Positions 51,433-61,710 of a DNA stretch of 64,000 nucleotides are shown here, piece by piece. The DNA lies in the NCBI RefSeq assembly GCF_900187615.1, contig NZ_FYDO01000001.1, positions 1 through 64,000 on the forward strand, written 5' to 3'. The notes beneath the pieces were generated by a model, which saw only the letters and a list, made by a program, of their open reading frames with translations, was not told the origin of the DNA and did not search any database. The position numbers were made by a program, and so were the translations under genes. The stretch is from Pseudomonas sp. Irchel s3f7. GTDB taxonomy: Bacteria > Pseudomonadota > Gammaproteobacteria > Pseudomonadales > Pseudomonadaceae. Position 1 is the stretch's first letter. The number at the start of each line of letters is the position of its first letter.

Positions 51433-51717
51433 TTAAACGAAGGGTTGGCCGGTAAAGCCACGTGGCAGTCGTTGCAAGCCTTCCATTGCGGTCAGCCTTT
51501 CAGTCCAGGCCGAGCGCCAGTCCGTGAGGATTCGGGCGGTTTTGGTTTTACGCTTCGCGCGTCGGACTGCGTTACGTTCGGCCTTGCGCGCTTCTTTGTA
51601 GGCATCGGTGTTGCGGCAACTTCTGCATTTCACGCGATTGAGTTCGCGCGTTGATATGAGGTTGCTGCCCTTGTGACCACAGGCAAGGTGCCCGCTGATT
51701 TTGAAGTGAGTCACCAT
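51433..51717 (-). CDS. Small basic protein with zinc-type cysteines
   Basis: A 94-residue basic protein. Cysteines and histidines occur in HLACGH and VKCRSC, a possible zinc ribbon, followed by a very basic helix (ARKAERNAVRRAKRKTKTAR). The start has AAGGAG eight bases upstream. It may bind nucleic acid; I do not recognise a named family. Confidence 0.6.
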   Translation of the reverse strand: MVTHFKISGHLACGHKGSNLISTRELNRVKCRSCRNTDAYKEARKAERNAVRRAKRKTKTARILTDWRSAWTERLTAMEGLQRLPRGFTGQPFV

Positions 51718-51927
51718 TGGAACGTCTCCTTCGTGTCGTGTGAACGGTTGACCTCACGGGCACGGTGACGTTCGATTGTTTTCAAGCCACAAAAAACCCA
51801 GCGCCAGGCTGGGTTGGGGGGGGCAAACGCAATATTTGATCAGGCGCACACGCTCACGCGGACCGTGGCATCGCCGATCCTAGGCCTGGGTTCAACCCGC
51901 TTTCTCGTACCTTGTGTCCGGATCTGA

Positions 51928-52158
51928 TCATCTGAACCGAGGCAGCGGCCGGTCGACCGGTTGTAGCGAAGACAGCGTATTGCGAATCAGCGGCGTGTCC
52001 TTTTCGATGTCGTTCAGGCGATCACGGATCCTCAGCGCGGTTGGATGCCCGCCTTGATGGTCAACCCAATCGGCGATTTCCTTGCACGCCGCTGCAAGGC
52101 GGGCCTGACGTGAATCAAGAAGGGTGAGCAGGGTGGTGATGGACTCTTTTTCGGACAT
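51928..52158 (-). CDS. Small helical protein, unknown
   Basis: A 76-residue, mostly helical protein (LLTLLDSRQARLAAACKEIADWVDHQGG). The ATG at 52158 has GGAGGTG upstream and is better than the ATG three codons earlier. No known motif. It lies among other short minus-strand genes next to topoisomerase IB. Confidence 0.55.
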   Translation of the reverse strand: MSEKESITTLLTLLDSRQARLAAACKEIADWVDHQGGHPTALRIRDRLNDIEKDTPLIRNTLSSLQPVDRPLPRFR

Positions 52159-52286
52159 GGGAAACACCTCCGTTCAAGAACCTGATAGGGCAGCAAAAAG
52201 CCCGCAGGGAGCGAGCTGACTGCTGATGGGGTCACTGGTCCTTCAGCCTATTGAGTATAGACCCGTTAAAAAATGATGAGCGTCCT

Positions 52287-52508
52287 TCAGCCTTGTCTGG
52301 CTGTGACTTGTGATTTGGCATTCAACTGCAAGCAAACACGCTGGGCGTCTTCTTCAAGATCGTAGCCGTCACCGATGAAACCCTGGGTACGGGTGTCCGC
52401 AATGCGGTACCAGACGGCGGCGTCCGGAGGCAGGTGATCGGACTCGCCATCTCTGCGGCCATGGATAATGATCTTGTTGCAACGCTTGACGACGAAAATG
52501 TCTTCCAT
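52287..52508 (-). CDS. Small protein, unknown
   Basis: A 73-residue protein starting MEDIFVVKRCNKI, with mixed strands and a C-terminal helix (LEEDAQRVCLQLNAKSQ). The ribosome site GGAGACG is good. No motif or family recognised. Confidence 0.55.
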   Translation of the reverse strand: MEDIFVVKRCNKIIIHGRRDGESDHLPPDAAVWYRIADTRTQGFIGDGYDLEEDAQRVCLQLNAKSQVTARQG

Positions 52509-52579
52509 GGCGTCTCCGCTGTTGATTTATGTCAGATCAACTATAGAAGCCATTGGCGATCGTGCAAAAAATAGACAGG

Positions 52580-53605
52580 TCAGTTCGTCGGTTTGGGGGC
52601 GGTCAGCATCGTTTCCAAAAACATCGCCAGACCGACTTCCTGGGGCGTGAGGCCTTTACGGGCCCGTGGTTTGGGCAACTCCGCCAGCGTTCCCAGAATG
52701 AAGGCATCGAGCACGGCCGGGTGGATGTAGCACTTTCGGCAGACCGCCGGGGTATTGCCCAATTGCTTGGCGACGTTTTTGACCATCTCAACCACATGCC
52801 GCTTTGCATCCGGTTCGGTCTCCCAGCGCAATTCACGTAATGTGGCCAACGCGAGTACGCTGCCGGCCCAGGTGCGGTAATCCTTGGCGGTGAAGTCGGC
52901 ACCTGTGAGCGATTGCAGGTACGTGTTTATGTCAGAAGAACTGACCGTGTGCCGATCACCGTTTTCATCTAAGTACTGAAAGAGATTTTGCCCGGGGATC
53001 TCCTGGCAACGCTTGACGATTCGTGCCAAGCGCCGGTCTTTCACCGTGATCTGGTGTTCGATACCGCTTTTACCGCGAAACTGGAAGCGGATCGCACTGC
53101 CGTTGATCTCAACGTGACGGCTGCGCAAGGTGGTCAGGCCATAGGAGCGGTTGTCCCGTGCATATTGGCTGTTGCCGATGCGAATCAGGGTCGAATCGAG
53201 CAGGGTGATGACCGTGGCCATGACTTTGTCGCGACTGAAGCCCGGCGCGGCCAGCACTAGGTCCAGTTGTTGACGCAGTTTCGGCAAGACCCGGCCGAAA
53301 TCCCGAAGGCGCCAGTATTTGTCGGCATCACGCACCTCCCGCCAGCGCGGGTGATAGCGGTACTGCTTGCGACCGCGGGCATCCCGGCCGGTGGCTTGCA
53401 GATGCCCATGTGGATCGGTGCAGATCCATACATCGGTGTAGGCCGGAGGCACCGCCAGTGAGTTGAGACGCTTGATCTCATCCGCGTCGGTCATGCGCTG
53501 CCCCGTTGGGGCGAAGTAGCAGAACTTGCCCCGCAGTTTTTTACGGGTGATGCCGGGTTGAGTGTCATCGACATAATGCAAGTCGGGCGGCAATACATCG
53601 GACAT
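52580..53605 (-). CDS. DNA topoisomerase IB
   Basis: A 341-residue poxvirus-type (bacterial) topoisomerase IB. The catalytic set is visible: arginine in YGLTTLRSRHV, arginine in KDYRTWAGS, and the nucleophilic tyrosine in CRKCYIHP (about residue 297). It relaxes supercoils by transient 3'-phosphotyrosine nicks. The start ATG lies behind AAGGACTC. It is co-directional with modC upstream (gap about 75 bases), but the functions are unrelated. Confidence 0.9.
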   Translation of the reverse strand: MSDVLPPDLHYVDDTQPGITRKKLRGKFCYFAPTGQRMTDADEIKRLNSLAVPPAYTDVWICTDPHGHLQATGRDARGRKQYRYHPRWREVRDADKYWRLRDFGRVLPKLRQQLDLVLAAPGFSRDKVMATVITLLDSTLIRIGNSQYARDNRSYGLTTLRSRHVEINGSAIRFQFRGKSGIEHQITVKDRRLARIVKRCQEIPGQNLFQYLDENGDRHTVSSSDINTYLQSLTGADFTAKDYRTWAGSVLALATLRELRWETEPDAKRHVVEMVKNVAKQLGNTPAVCRKCYIHPAVLDAFILGTLAELPKPRARKGLTPQEVGLAMFLETMLTAPKPTN

Positions 53606-53680
53606 GGTGAGAGTCCTTGCGCTGGAGTCAGTGGCCGTTACTGCGATTGACCCCGCGCCGATGCGGTCGTGCCGTGAGAT

Positions 53681-54763
53681 TCAGGCCAGTACCGCCACCG
53701 CTTTGATCTGTGCCCAGAGTTGCTGACCGGGGTGCACACCCAACTGATCCCGGGAATAGCGCGTGATGCGCGCGAGCAACGGAGTGCCGGCCGCATCCAG
53801 CCGTATCAGGACATGTGCGGCATTGTCGGCGCTCATTTCGCTGACTACCGTGACCGGCAGACGGTTGAGGATGCTGCTTTGCTCAATGTTATGCAGGCTG
53901 AGACTCACATCCCGTGCCTGAACCTTGCAACGCAGTGCATGGCCCGCCGCCATCGGCGTATGGGCCACGCGAATACTCAAAGTGGTGTCCGGCAGTTGCA
54001 GGGTCAGCAGCTGATAGTCGCTGTCATACGCACTGACGCACCCTTCGATCACCACGCCCGCGTCATCCCCGAGCGCCAACGGTAAGTCGAGGCGGGCCAG
54101 GGTTTGACCAATCGGGCCGCTGGCCAGTGCCTTACCGTTGTTGAGCAGGACGATGTGGTCGGCCAGGCGCGCCACTTCATCCTGGGAATGACTGACGTAA
54201 AGCACCGGGATGTCGAGTTCATCGTGAAGGCGTTGCAGGTAAGGCAGGATTTCGCTTTTGCGTTGGGCGTCCAGCGCGGCCAGCGGTTCGTCCATCAGCA
54301 GCAGTTTCGGGCTGGTCAACAGGGCGCGGGCCATGCCTACGCGCTGCCGTTCACCGCCCGAGAGGTGTTGCGGGTGTCGGTCCAGCAAATGGCTGATTCC
54401 CAACAGTTCGGTGGCATGCGCCATGTCGACCCGGCGCTCGTGCTTCGCAATGCGCTTGAGGCCGAACTCGAGATTGGCCAGCACCGAGAGGTGAGGAAAC
54501 AGACTGGCTTCCTGGAACACATAGCCCAAGGCACGTTTGTGTGGCGCCACGAAAATGTTCTGTTCGCTGTCTTGCCAGACTTCATCATTGACCTGGATAA
54601 AGCTTTCATCAGCCCGCTCAAGGCCGGCGATGCAACGCAGGCACGTGGTCTTGCCCGAGCCCGAGTGACCGTAAAGGGCAGTGACGCCACGCCCCGGCAG
54701 TTCCAGATCGACATCGAGGGCGAACCCCGAGTAAGCCAGTTTCAGACGCGCACGAATCATCAA
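53681..54763 (-). CDS. modC: Molybdate ABC transporter ATPase
   Basis: A 360-residue ABC ATPase: Walker [10 protein letters not shown] (residues about 33-41), signature [16 protein letters not shown], Walker [13 protein letters not shown], then a C-terminal TOBE/molybdate-binding region from about residue 290. It powers molybdate import with ModB. It starts at or just after the modB stop, and an ATG one codon in is equally possible. The modABC order and lengths are typical. Confidence 0.95.
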   Translation of the reverse strand: MMIRARLKLAYSGFALDVDLELPGRGVTALYGHSGSGKTTCLRCIAGLERADESFIQVNDEVWQDSEQNIFVAPHKRALGYVFQEASLFPHLSVLANLEFGLKRIAKHERRVDMAHATELLGISHLLDRHPQHLSGGERQRVGMARALLTSPKLLLMDEPLAALDAQRKSEILPYLQRLHDELDIPVLYVSHSQDEVARLADHIVLLNNGKALASGPIGQTLARLDLPLALGDDAGVVIEGCVSAYDSDYQLLTLQLPDTTLSIRVAHTPMAAGHALRCKVQARDVSLSLHNIEQSSILNRLPVTVVSEMSADNAAHVLIRLDAAGTPLLARITRYSRDQLGVHPGQQLWAQIKAVAVLA

Positions 54764-55444
54764 TCAACTCCAGCCGATTTTGGTTTTACGGCTGGAATAC
54801 AGCGCCAGCAAGACGACAAACGAGAACACCAGCATCGCCCCTGCCAGCCAGTGGGCCTGCGCGTATTCCATGGCTTCGACGTGATCGTATATCTGCACCG
54901 AGACCACGCGGGTTTTATCGGGAATGTTGCCGCCGATCATCAGCACTACGCCGAACTCACCGACGGTGTGGGCGAAACCGAGAATGGCCGCCGTGATGAA
55001 TCCGGGGCGGGCCAACGGCAGGATCACGCTGAAGAAGGTGTCCCAGGGATTGGCGCGCAGTGTTGCGGCCACTTCCAACGGTCGGGTGCCTATCGCGGAA
55101 AAGGCATTCTGCAGCGGCTGGACCACGAACGGCATGGAATACAGCACCGAACCGATGACCAGCCCTGCAAAACTGAATGTGAGGGTGCCAAGCCCCAGTG
55201 ACTGGGTGAGTTGACCGATGAACCCGTGGGGCCCGAGGGCCAGCAACAGGTAAAAACCAATCACCGTGGGCGGCAGCACCAAGGGCAGGGCAACAATCGC
55301 CCCGACCGGGCCGCGCAGCCAGGAGCGGGTGCGCGACAGCCATAACGCAATCGGAGTGCCGATGATCAACAGGATGACCGTCGTCAGGGACGCCAGTTTA
55401 AGGGTCAGCCAAATGGCGGAAAAATCGGCACTCGATAGCGACAT
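54764..55444 (-). CDS. modB: Molybdate ABC transporter permease
   Basis: A 226-residue membrane protein with five or six spans and the binding-protein-dependent permease signature near residues 130-150 ([22 protein letters not shown]), which contacts ModC. It is the membrane pore of the molybdate importer. It starts one base before the modA stop triplet ends its frame, so the three mod genes are coupled. Confidence 0.95.
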   Translation of the reverse strand: MSLSSADFSAIWLTLKLASLTTVILLIIGTPIALWLSRTRSWLRGPVGAIVALPLVLPPTVIGFYLLLALGPHGFIGQLTQSLGLGTLTFSFAGLVIGSVLYSMPFVVQPLQNAFSAIGTRPLEVAATLRANPWDTFFSVILPLARPGFITAAILGFAHTVGEFGVVLMIGGNIPDKTRVVSVQIYDHVEAMEYAQAHWLAGAMLVFSFVVLLALYSSRKTKIGWS

Positions 55445-56248
<804 letters not shown>

Positions 56249-56251
56249 TTA

Positions 56252-56279
56252 TTCGTTATGTACAAAAATATATAACGAA
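56252..56279. promoter_or_regulatory. ModE-like box before modA
   Basis: TTCGTTATGTA and TATATAACGAA form arms around CAAAAA, close to the ModE operator form CGTTATATA-N6-TATATAACG. It lies 40-67 bases before the modA start. No modE gene is in the window. Confidence 0.75.
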
Positions 56280-56365
56280 CTGTATGCAAACGGAACGTCG
56301 AAAATGCACAAATCACAATTTTGTTGCAGCTGAGCAGGGCGCGTCAGCTGCAACAGGGTGGCGTG

Positions 56366-57430
56366 TTACCGCCCCAGCAATCTGGCCAAACCTTCCTCAG
56401 CGAGGTGTTTGGTCAGTTCTGCGGTGGTTAGCTCAACGCCAAGATTGAACGCCTGCCCGGCCCACAGGGTGCTGAAATCCGCTTCATCCTTGGCGCGCAA
56501 AGGCATCAGTGCGCCGCCAGCGAGCGGGAAGGCCGGCGCCTTGGCGCTCATTGGACCCAGTTCGCGCATCGCCCGATTGAGAATGCCCCGCGCCGGACGG
56601 CCAGTGAAAATGTTGGTGACCGCCGTCTCGCTTTCCTTGGCGGTGCGCAACGCCTTGTGATGGGACGCGCTGACCTTCGCTTCCGGCGTGAACAAATAAG
56701 CCGTTCCGACCTGCACCGCCGAAGCGCCGAGCATGAATGCGGCCGCAACCCCGCGTGCGTCAGTGATGCCGCCAGCGGCGATCACCGGAATGTTCACCGC
56801 GTCGACAATCAGCGGAACCAGCGCAAAGGTCCCGACCTGGCTGCTCAAGTCATCACTGAGGAACATCCCGCGATGCCCTCCGGCTTCATAGCCCATGGCG
56901 ATGATCGCGTCGCAACCGTTTTGCTCCAGCCACACTGCTTCTTCAACGGTGGTGGCCGAGGACAGCACCTTCGCGCCGGTGGCTTTCACACGATCAAGCA
57001 GGGATTTTTCCGGCAAGCCAAAGTGGAAGCTCACGACCTCGGGGCGAAGCGCTTCGATCACTTCACATGTGGCGTTATCAAAGGGCGCACGGTTGGAAAC
57101 CGGCGTCGGCGCGTCGAAGTCGGCACCCAGTTCCTGGTAGTAGGGTTGCAACAGGTTTTTCCATTCCAGCGCACGTTGCTCATCCGCCATCGGCGGTTGA
57201 TGGCAAAAGAAATTGACGTTGATAGGGCGCTGGGTGTGTTGGCGAATCGTTTTCAGTTCTTCGCGCAATTGCTCCGTACTCAACATGGCGGCCGGCATTG
57301 AGCCGAGACCGCCAGCGTTGCTCGCGGCAATGACCATGGAGGAGAGCGTGGCGCCGGCCATGGGCGCCTGGATAATCGGCAGTTCGATCCCGAGCAGGTC
57401 AAGAATGCGGGTATCTGGCCATTGGTTCAT
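56366..57430 (-). CDS. Nitronate monooxygenase / 2-nitropropane-dioxygenase-like FMN protein
   Basis: A 354-residue TIM-barrel FMN enzyme. The family start PIIQAPMAGATL is followed by NVNFFCHQPP, SFHFGLP (the region of the catalytic histidine), GYEAGGHRG and IAAGGITDARG (FMN phosphate loops). It oxidises nitronates such as propionate 3-nitronate, which plants make as toxins. The ATG at 57430 has GGAG ten bases upstream; 24 further codons are not family-like. A stand-alone gene. Confidence 0.87.
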   Translation of the reverse strand: MNQWPDTRILDLLGIELPIIQAPMAGATLSSMVIAASNAGGLGSMPAAMLSTEQLREELKTIRQHTQRPINVNFFCHQPPMADEQRALEWKNLLQPYYQELGADFDAPTPVSNRAPFDNATCEVIEALRPEVVSFHFGLPEKSLLDRVKATGAKVLSSATTVEEAVWLEQNGCDAIIAMGYEAGGHRGMFLSDDLSSQVGTFALVPLIVDAVNIPVIAAGGITDARGVAAAFMLGASAVQVGTAYLFTPEAKVSASHHKALRTAKESETAVTNIFTGRPARGILNRAMRELGPMSAKAPAFPLAGGALMPLRAKDEADFSTLWAGQAFNLGVELTTAELTKHLAEEGLARLLGR

Positions 57431-57533
57431 GTGCAGTGTTCTCCGACGTTGAGTTCGGGCTGGGACGGTGGAGCAGGATTTGTAACGCAACGACTGGTGC
57501 AAGGCCAGTCGTGATTTCGCAATGCCCTACACC

Positions 57534-58613
57534 TCACGGTAAGTCCAGCGCCAGCGACTCGCGCTCCAGCAACTGACGTTTGCGCTCGACGCCCCAGCGA
57601 TAGCCTGACAGATTGCCGTCGCTGCGCACCACGCGGTGGCATGGAATCGCCACGGCCAGGCTGTTTGCGCCGCAGGCTTGAGCCACGGCGCGAACCGCTT
57701 TTGGCGACCCGATGCGCTGAGCGATATCGGCGTAGCTGGCGGTGCTGCCAACGGGAATCTCGCGCAGCGCTTGCCAGACCCGCTCCTGAAACACTGTGCC
57801 GCGTACATCCAGCGGCAAGTCCAGGCCCATCGCGGGCGCCTCGATAAACCCAACGACCCTGGCGATCAGTTGCTCGAATGCAGGGTCGGCGCCGATCAGG
57901 TTGGCGCGCCGAAACTTGTCCTGTAGATCGCACACCAGTTGATGAGGATCATCTCCAAGCAAGATCGCGCACACCCCGCGCTCACTCTGCGCCACCAGAA
58001 TCGCACCCAGCGAGCACTGGCCGACGGCAAAACGAATGTCGTTGTTCTGCCCGGCCGCACGATAATCCCCAGGCTTCATACCGAGCAGTTGATCAGCCGC
58101 TTCATAAAAACGGCTGTTGGAATTGAAGCCTGCTTCATAAAGGGCATCGGTCACCGAGCTGCCCTCGGCCAGATGTTCCCGAACCCTGCGAGAGCGGTGG
58201 GCCGTGGCGTAACCCTTGGGGGTCAGGCCGGTGACGGCTTTAAACACCCGATGAAAGTGGAAACTGCTCAGGCCCGCCGCATCTGCCAGTTCGGCCAGTG
58301 CGGGAAGTGTGGTCGCAGATTCGATCCGGCGACACGCAGCCGCCACGGTCGCGGCATGTTGCGCAGCGACCTCACTCTGATCCTTTGCCGCGCGCTTGCT
58401 GGGTCGGTAACCGGCTGCCTGCGCCTGTTCGGCCGTGTCGAAAAACTCGACATTCTGCGGCTTGGGCAAACGCGCCAGGCTGCTGGGGTTGCAATAGATG
58501 CCCGTGGTTTTGACCGCGTAGACAAACTGCCCATCGGCCTTCGGATCGCGTGCGACAACGGCAGCCCAGCGCGGATCGTTTTCGGTGTTGATCGGGTTCG
58601 ATTCACTGGCCAT
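57534..58613 (-). CDS. ada: Ada-type methyltransferase/regulator with degenerate zinc domain
   Basis: A 359-residue protein with the Ada layout: N-terminal methylphosphotriester domain (about 1-80), AraC-type helix-turn-helix (about 90-185), and C-terminal O6-methylguanine transferase with the active site IPCHRVV (about residue 320). In Ada the N domain holds zinc by four cysteines and the first is the methyl acceptor. Here GIYCNPSS and GYRPSKRA keep only the first, with the others now S, S and A. Direct DNA repair by the C domain should be intact, while zinc binding and methyl-triggered activation are probably lost. It follows alkB by 86 bases. Confidence 0.9.
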   Translation of the reverse strand: MASESNPINTENDPRWAAVVARDPKADGQFVYAVKTTGIYCNPSSLARLPKPQNVEFFDTAEQAQAAGYRPSKRAAKDQSEVAAQHAATVAAACRRIESATTLPALAELADAAGLSSFHFHRVFKAVTGLTPKGYATAHRSRRVREHLAEGSSVTDALYEAGFNSNSRFYEAADQLLGMKPGDYRAAGQNNDIRFAVGQCSLGAILVAQSERGVCAILLGDDPHQLVCDLQDKFRRANLIGADPAFEQLIARVVGFIEAPAMGLDLPLDVRGTVFQERVWQALREIPVGSTASYADIAQRIGSPKAVRAVAQACGANSLAVAIPCHRVVRSDGNLSGYRWGVERKRQLLERESLALDLP

Positions 58614-58699
58614 GGTTCATGTCCGTTGAGGGATTTCCTGCACGTTAACCGCGTGACAACCGCATCGCACTCCGGCGCTTGCGGTCGAATTCGAAGCGT

Positions 58700-59380
58700 T
58701 CATCCCGCTGTGCGAAACGTAAAGTTGATGCGTTGCTCTCCCAGCTGCGGATGGGTTCCGTCCTTGATCGGCAGCACGCCGTGGTAACGCAAGCGATCGA
58801 CACCGCCCCACACCACGATGTCGCCGTGCAGCAAGGGAATGCGCTGGCTTTTATCGCTGCGCTCAAAACCGCCGAACAGGAACATCGCCGGCAAGCCCAG
58901 CGATATCGAAACGATGGGCGCAGCGAAGTCATGTTCGTCTTTGTCCTGATGCAACGACATCTTCGAACCGGGGACATAGCGGTTAATCAGGCAGGAATCA
59001 GGCGCGAAGTCCATAAATCCTGCTTCCTGTGCTGCCGCTTGCGCCAATTGCAAAAACACTTCGGGCATTGCTGGCCAAGGCTTGCCCGTCTGCGGATCGT
59101 GACGGGTGTAACGGTAACCGCTGCGGTCGGTGGTCCAGCCGAGCGTGCCGCAACTGCTCAGGGCAACTGACATGGTAAAACCGCCCGGCGTGACCATCTG
59201 ACGAAACGCCGCGGCAGCCAGCACGATTTCCAGAGCGGGCAGTACGCGGTCCAGCCACGGCAGGGCGAACCCTCTCAACACGCAGGACTGTTCGCCGATC
59301 TGCACGCACTTGGGCTGTTGCTCGGGTTCGGCATCGGCAAACAGGTCGAACGTCTGCGGGTTCATGGGCTCATAACGCAT
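58700..59380 (-). CDS. alkB: AlkB 2-oxoglutarate/Fe(II) dioxygenase
   Basis: About 226 residues. The Fe triad is in SLHQDKDE (H-x-D) and LRYHGV, and the 2-oxoglutarate arginines are in RINFTFR near the C-terminus. WTTDRSGYRY is the AlkB substrate loop. It removes 1-methyladenine and 3-methylcytosine lesions. The ATG at 59380 has AGGA ten bases upstream; an internal ATG at 59365 is possible. It is co-directional with ada, and the pair is a classic alkylation-repair unit. Confidence 0.92.
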   Translation of the reverse strand: MRYEPMNPQTFDLFADAEPEQQPKCVQIGEQSCVLRGFALPWLDRVLPALEIVLAAAAFRQMVTPGGFTMSVALSSCGTLGWTTDRSGYRYTRHDPQTGKPWPAMPEVFLQLAQAAAQEAGFMDFAPDSCLINRYVPGSKMSLHQDKDEHDFAAPIVSISLGLPAMFLFGGFERSDKSQRIPLLHGDIVVWGGVDRLRYHGVLPIKDGTHPQLGEQRINFTFRTAG

Positions 59381-59443
59381 CGTGAAAACATCCTGATGCA
59401 AACAGCACTCCGGCACTTGCGGTCGAATTCAGCTGGGCACTGA

Positions 59444-59647
59444 TTACAACGCTTTGCTGACGCTGATTTCGCTGATCACATCGTCGCCAGCGCCATGGAG
59501 AGCGGCCAGTGCTGCCTTGGCTTCTTCTTCTGTGCCGTTTTCAAGCTGGGCAAACTCGAAACGGCGTTCGCCATTGAGTTTGTATTTGATGACGTATTTG
59601 GTCGTTTGAGCCACGGTGATGTCTGCCTTTTTAATCGGGTCCGTCAC
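59444..59647 (-). CDS. Small protein following DUF1883 gene
   Basis: A 67-residue protein starting at a GTG two bases after the stop of the DUF1883 gene, so the two are coupled. It is mostly strands then helix (KYVIKYKLNGERRFEFAQL, EEEAKAALAALHGA). No known function. Confidence 0.65.
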   Translation of the reverse strand: MTDPIKKADITVAQTTKYVIKYKLNGERRFEFAQLENGTEEEAKAALAALHGAGDDVISEISVSKAL

Positions 59648-59950
59648 TCAGCTCAGCTTCGTGCTGGAGCGGCGGATGATCTTGATCGAATGAGTCAGCG
59701 TCGGTTTGCGGGTCACGCTGATCGGGCGACGGTTGACCGTGTCGATCGTGATGTTCCAGAAACCGGTGCTCGGCGCGGTGATGCGGGCCGGGAAAGTATC
59801 GAACGCACCGCCGTGATAGGTATGACGACCGCCATTCTTGAAGCTGCGGAAGTTGGCGTCGTTCATTAAACGGATGTTGCAGGTTTGGGAGCATTGAATG
59901 ACGACGATGTCGTCTTCGTTGAGGTGCTCGCGCTGGTGGATAAATTTCAT
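59648..59950 (-). CDS. DUF1883 protein
   Basis: A 100-residue protein closely following the DUF1883 pattern (MKFIHQREHLNEDDIVVIQC, MNDANFRSFKNGGRHTYHGG, NITIDTVNRRPISVTRKP). DUF1883 proteins are small, conserved in Pseudomonas, of unknown role and predicted mostly beta. The start has GAGGCGCC upstream. First gene of a two-gene unit. Confidence 0.85.
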   Translation of the reverse strand: MKFIHQREHLNEDDIVVIQCSQTCNIRLMNDANFRSFKNGGRHTYHGGAFDTFPARITAPSTGFWNITIDTVNRRPISVTRKPTLTHSIKIIRRSSTKLS

Positions 59951-60154
59951 GGGGCGCCTCCAGAAGGGCTTTTTCTACAAAATCAAAACGATAGCATGGG
60001 CGATTTGGCGCGCAGTTTATCAGCCCGTACGGCTAATTATCCGGCCGGGAAGGGTTACCGAGGCAATAAAAAACAGTTATTACGCATCCCAAGCGCAATC
60101 TCCCGGAGAAAAACCGTGATTGCGCTGTCGGAGGGTCTTTATTGGAGGTTTTGT

Positions 60155-60511
60155 ATGAAGTGGGGTTTTTGGGTTCTGCCGCTGGCTTTGGCGATGAGTG
60201 GTTGTGCAAGCGTCTCCGATATCAACGAGACGATGCCGACCATGAACGTGATTTCAGGCAAGAAGCCCCATGAATACTCCGAATGCCTGAGCAAGCAACT
60301 GGCCGAAAGCCGGGGTGCCTTGCAAGTCGAGCGGCATAAGGACGGGGAGCGGGTGATCGTACCGCAGAAGTTTTCGTCGGGGCCGTCCGCTGTTATCGAT
60401 ATCGAAGAACGCTCCGGCGGCAGCAGCATCAAGCTGCACGAGAGCATGTCCAATGTGCCGGTGCGTCCACGAGATGTCAGCGATGCAGTGAATGCGTGCA
60501 TCTCCGGCTGA
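60155..60511 (+). CDS. Small lipoprotein, unknown
   Basis: A 118-residue lipoprotein with lipobox MSGC at residues 14-17, then a mixed strand-helix domain with a short C-terminal cysteine (NACISG). The ATG has GGAGG upstream; a longer frame reaching back over the DUF1883 promoter is not real. No family recognised. Confidence 0.7.
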   Translation: MKWGFWVLPLALAMSGCASVSDINETMPTMNVISGKKPHEYSECLSKQLAESRGALQVERHKDGERVIVPQKFSSGPSAVIDIEERSGGSSIKLHESMSNVPVRPRDVSDAVNACISG

Positions 60512-60580
60512 TAGAATGTCGACCGTTATCGATGCCGTCGAAGCGAGGCTTGGACGGCATTGTCATTTCTGGAGTCGGGC

Positions 60581-60811
60581 ATGAAGCGAGAGCGGGTACG
60601 GGAGCGGCATGCAGAGGGTCATATCTCTGCCACCCATGTGATTCAGAATCCGGCGAACCCGGGGGAGTGGATCGTGTTTTTCAAGAAGAGCGCCGGGCGC
60701 AGCTTTTTTCTGGTCGATGAGAACGACGAAGTCGAGTCCTTCGTCAGTCTCGACGAGCTGATCGAGACCGTGCGCGGGCTCGGGATCAAATTCGCCGAAA
60801 TTCACATGTAG
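60581..60811 (+). CDS. Small protein, unknown
   Basis: A 76-residue protein (start MKRERVRERHAEGH) with strands (GEWIVFFKKSAGRSFFLVDE) and a helix (LDELIETVRGLG). The start follows GGAG. It is convergent with the lipoprotein gene at 60823. Function unknown. Confidence 0.6.
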   Translation: MKRERVRERHAEGHISATHVIQNPANPGEWIVFFKKSAGRSFFLVDENDEVESFVSLDELIETVRGLGIKFAEIHM

Positions 60812-60822
60812 GGCAGGGCGGC

Positions 60823-61104
60823 CTACTTGCAGACCACCACGACGCTGCGGTTCTTGAAGTTGCCCACGTCAGCGCCGAGGGTCTTGTCGCTTTCCTTGAG
60901 AGCTGGCGTGCCATCGGTGCCGACAATCTGGTAGCCGGTGCCTGCACAGGAGGCTTCGGCTTTCTCGTAGCAGGCGGCCCAGGAGTTGGCCTCTCCGGAA
61001 CAATCAATTGCCAGGCCCTGCTCGCCATTGTTCAGGTACATCTTTTCAGAGGTGGCGCAGCCGCTCAGGGCCAGTATTGCGATCAGTGGCAAAAATTTGG
61101 TCAT
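60823..61104 (-). CDS. Small lipoprotein with conserved cysteines
   Basis: A 93-residue lipoprotein with lipobox LSGC at residues 13-16, then a domain with cysteines in AIDCSGE, AACYEK, ASCAGTG and a final VVCK, likely disulfide-linked in the periplasm. The ATG at 61104 is preferred over an upstream ATG whose extension lacks a ribosome site. Function unknown. Confidence 0.7.
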   Translation of the reverse strand: MTKFLPLIAILALSGCATSEKMYLNNGEQGLAIDCSGEANSWAACYEKAEASCAGTGYQIVGTDGTPALKESDKTLGADVGNFKNRSVVVVCK

Positions 61105-61195
61105 GTCGTGGTCGTCGTCAAGGTGGGGGCAAGGCTGTGACAGCGCCAAAGTCAAAAGGTTATAGCCAAAGGCCACTTCGGCGCGGGTATTTCAT

Positions 61196-61221
61196 AAAAA
61201 AGCCCTGCGCATGGGCAGGGC
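61196..61221 (-). terminator. Rho-independent terminator, minus strand
   Basis: Arms AGCCCTGC and GCAGGGCT with a small loop; six T follow on the minus strand. It lies 22 bases past the stop of the gene at 61243. Confidence 0.85.
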
Positions 61222-61242
61222 TGTGGGCGTGTCAGGCCTCTA

Positions 61243-61431
61243 TCAGTTCTTGTCCTTGCCGCGTCGCTTGGGCTCTGGATGTTCGAGCTGCAACACCGAT
61301 GCCACTTCGATCGCCATCGCTTCGGAAGGGAAAGGACCGGCGATATTCTCGCCGCCGACGCTGTCTACCCACCATTGACCATCTTTAGCCTTGTTGATCA
61401 GGAACCCGTTGACGCTTTTTTCTGCCGACAT
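61243..61431 (-). CDS. Small protein, unknown
   Basis: A 62-residue protein (MSAEKSVNGFLINKAKDGQW) with a beta start, a helix (EAMAIEVASVLQL) and a basic tail. The start follows GAGG, and a terminator follows the stop. A short conserved-type Pseudomonas protein without known role. Confidence 0.6.
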   Translation of the reverse strand: MSAEKSVNGFLINKAKDGQWWVDSVGGENIAGPFPSEAMAIEVASVLQLEHPEPKRRGKDKN

Positions 61432-61710
61432 CTATTTGCCTCGTTGTCTGGTTCAATCGCGCCATGATAGCGCCAAATGCACCGAACCGGTGCTGACCCG
61501 CGCAGGGTGGGCGTTTTTGTTATTTGATGTCAGTGCAAATCGGCGAGTCTCTGCTAGGGTTGCGCAGCCGTCTGCTAAACCTGCGGGGAACTATCCGGGC
61601 GAATATTTCTCTATGTTGACATCGGTTAGCCAGCGCAGGGCATTGTAAGGTGCTCACTGGCTGATTAGACTGCGCCGAAACTCGTACACACAGCCCTTTC
61701 AAGGACTTTT

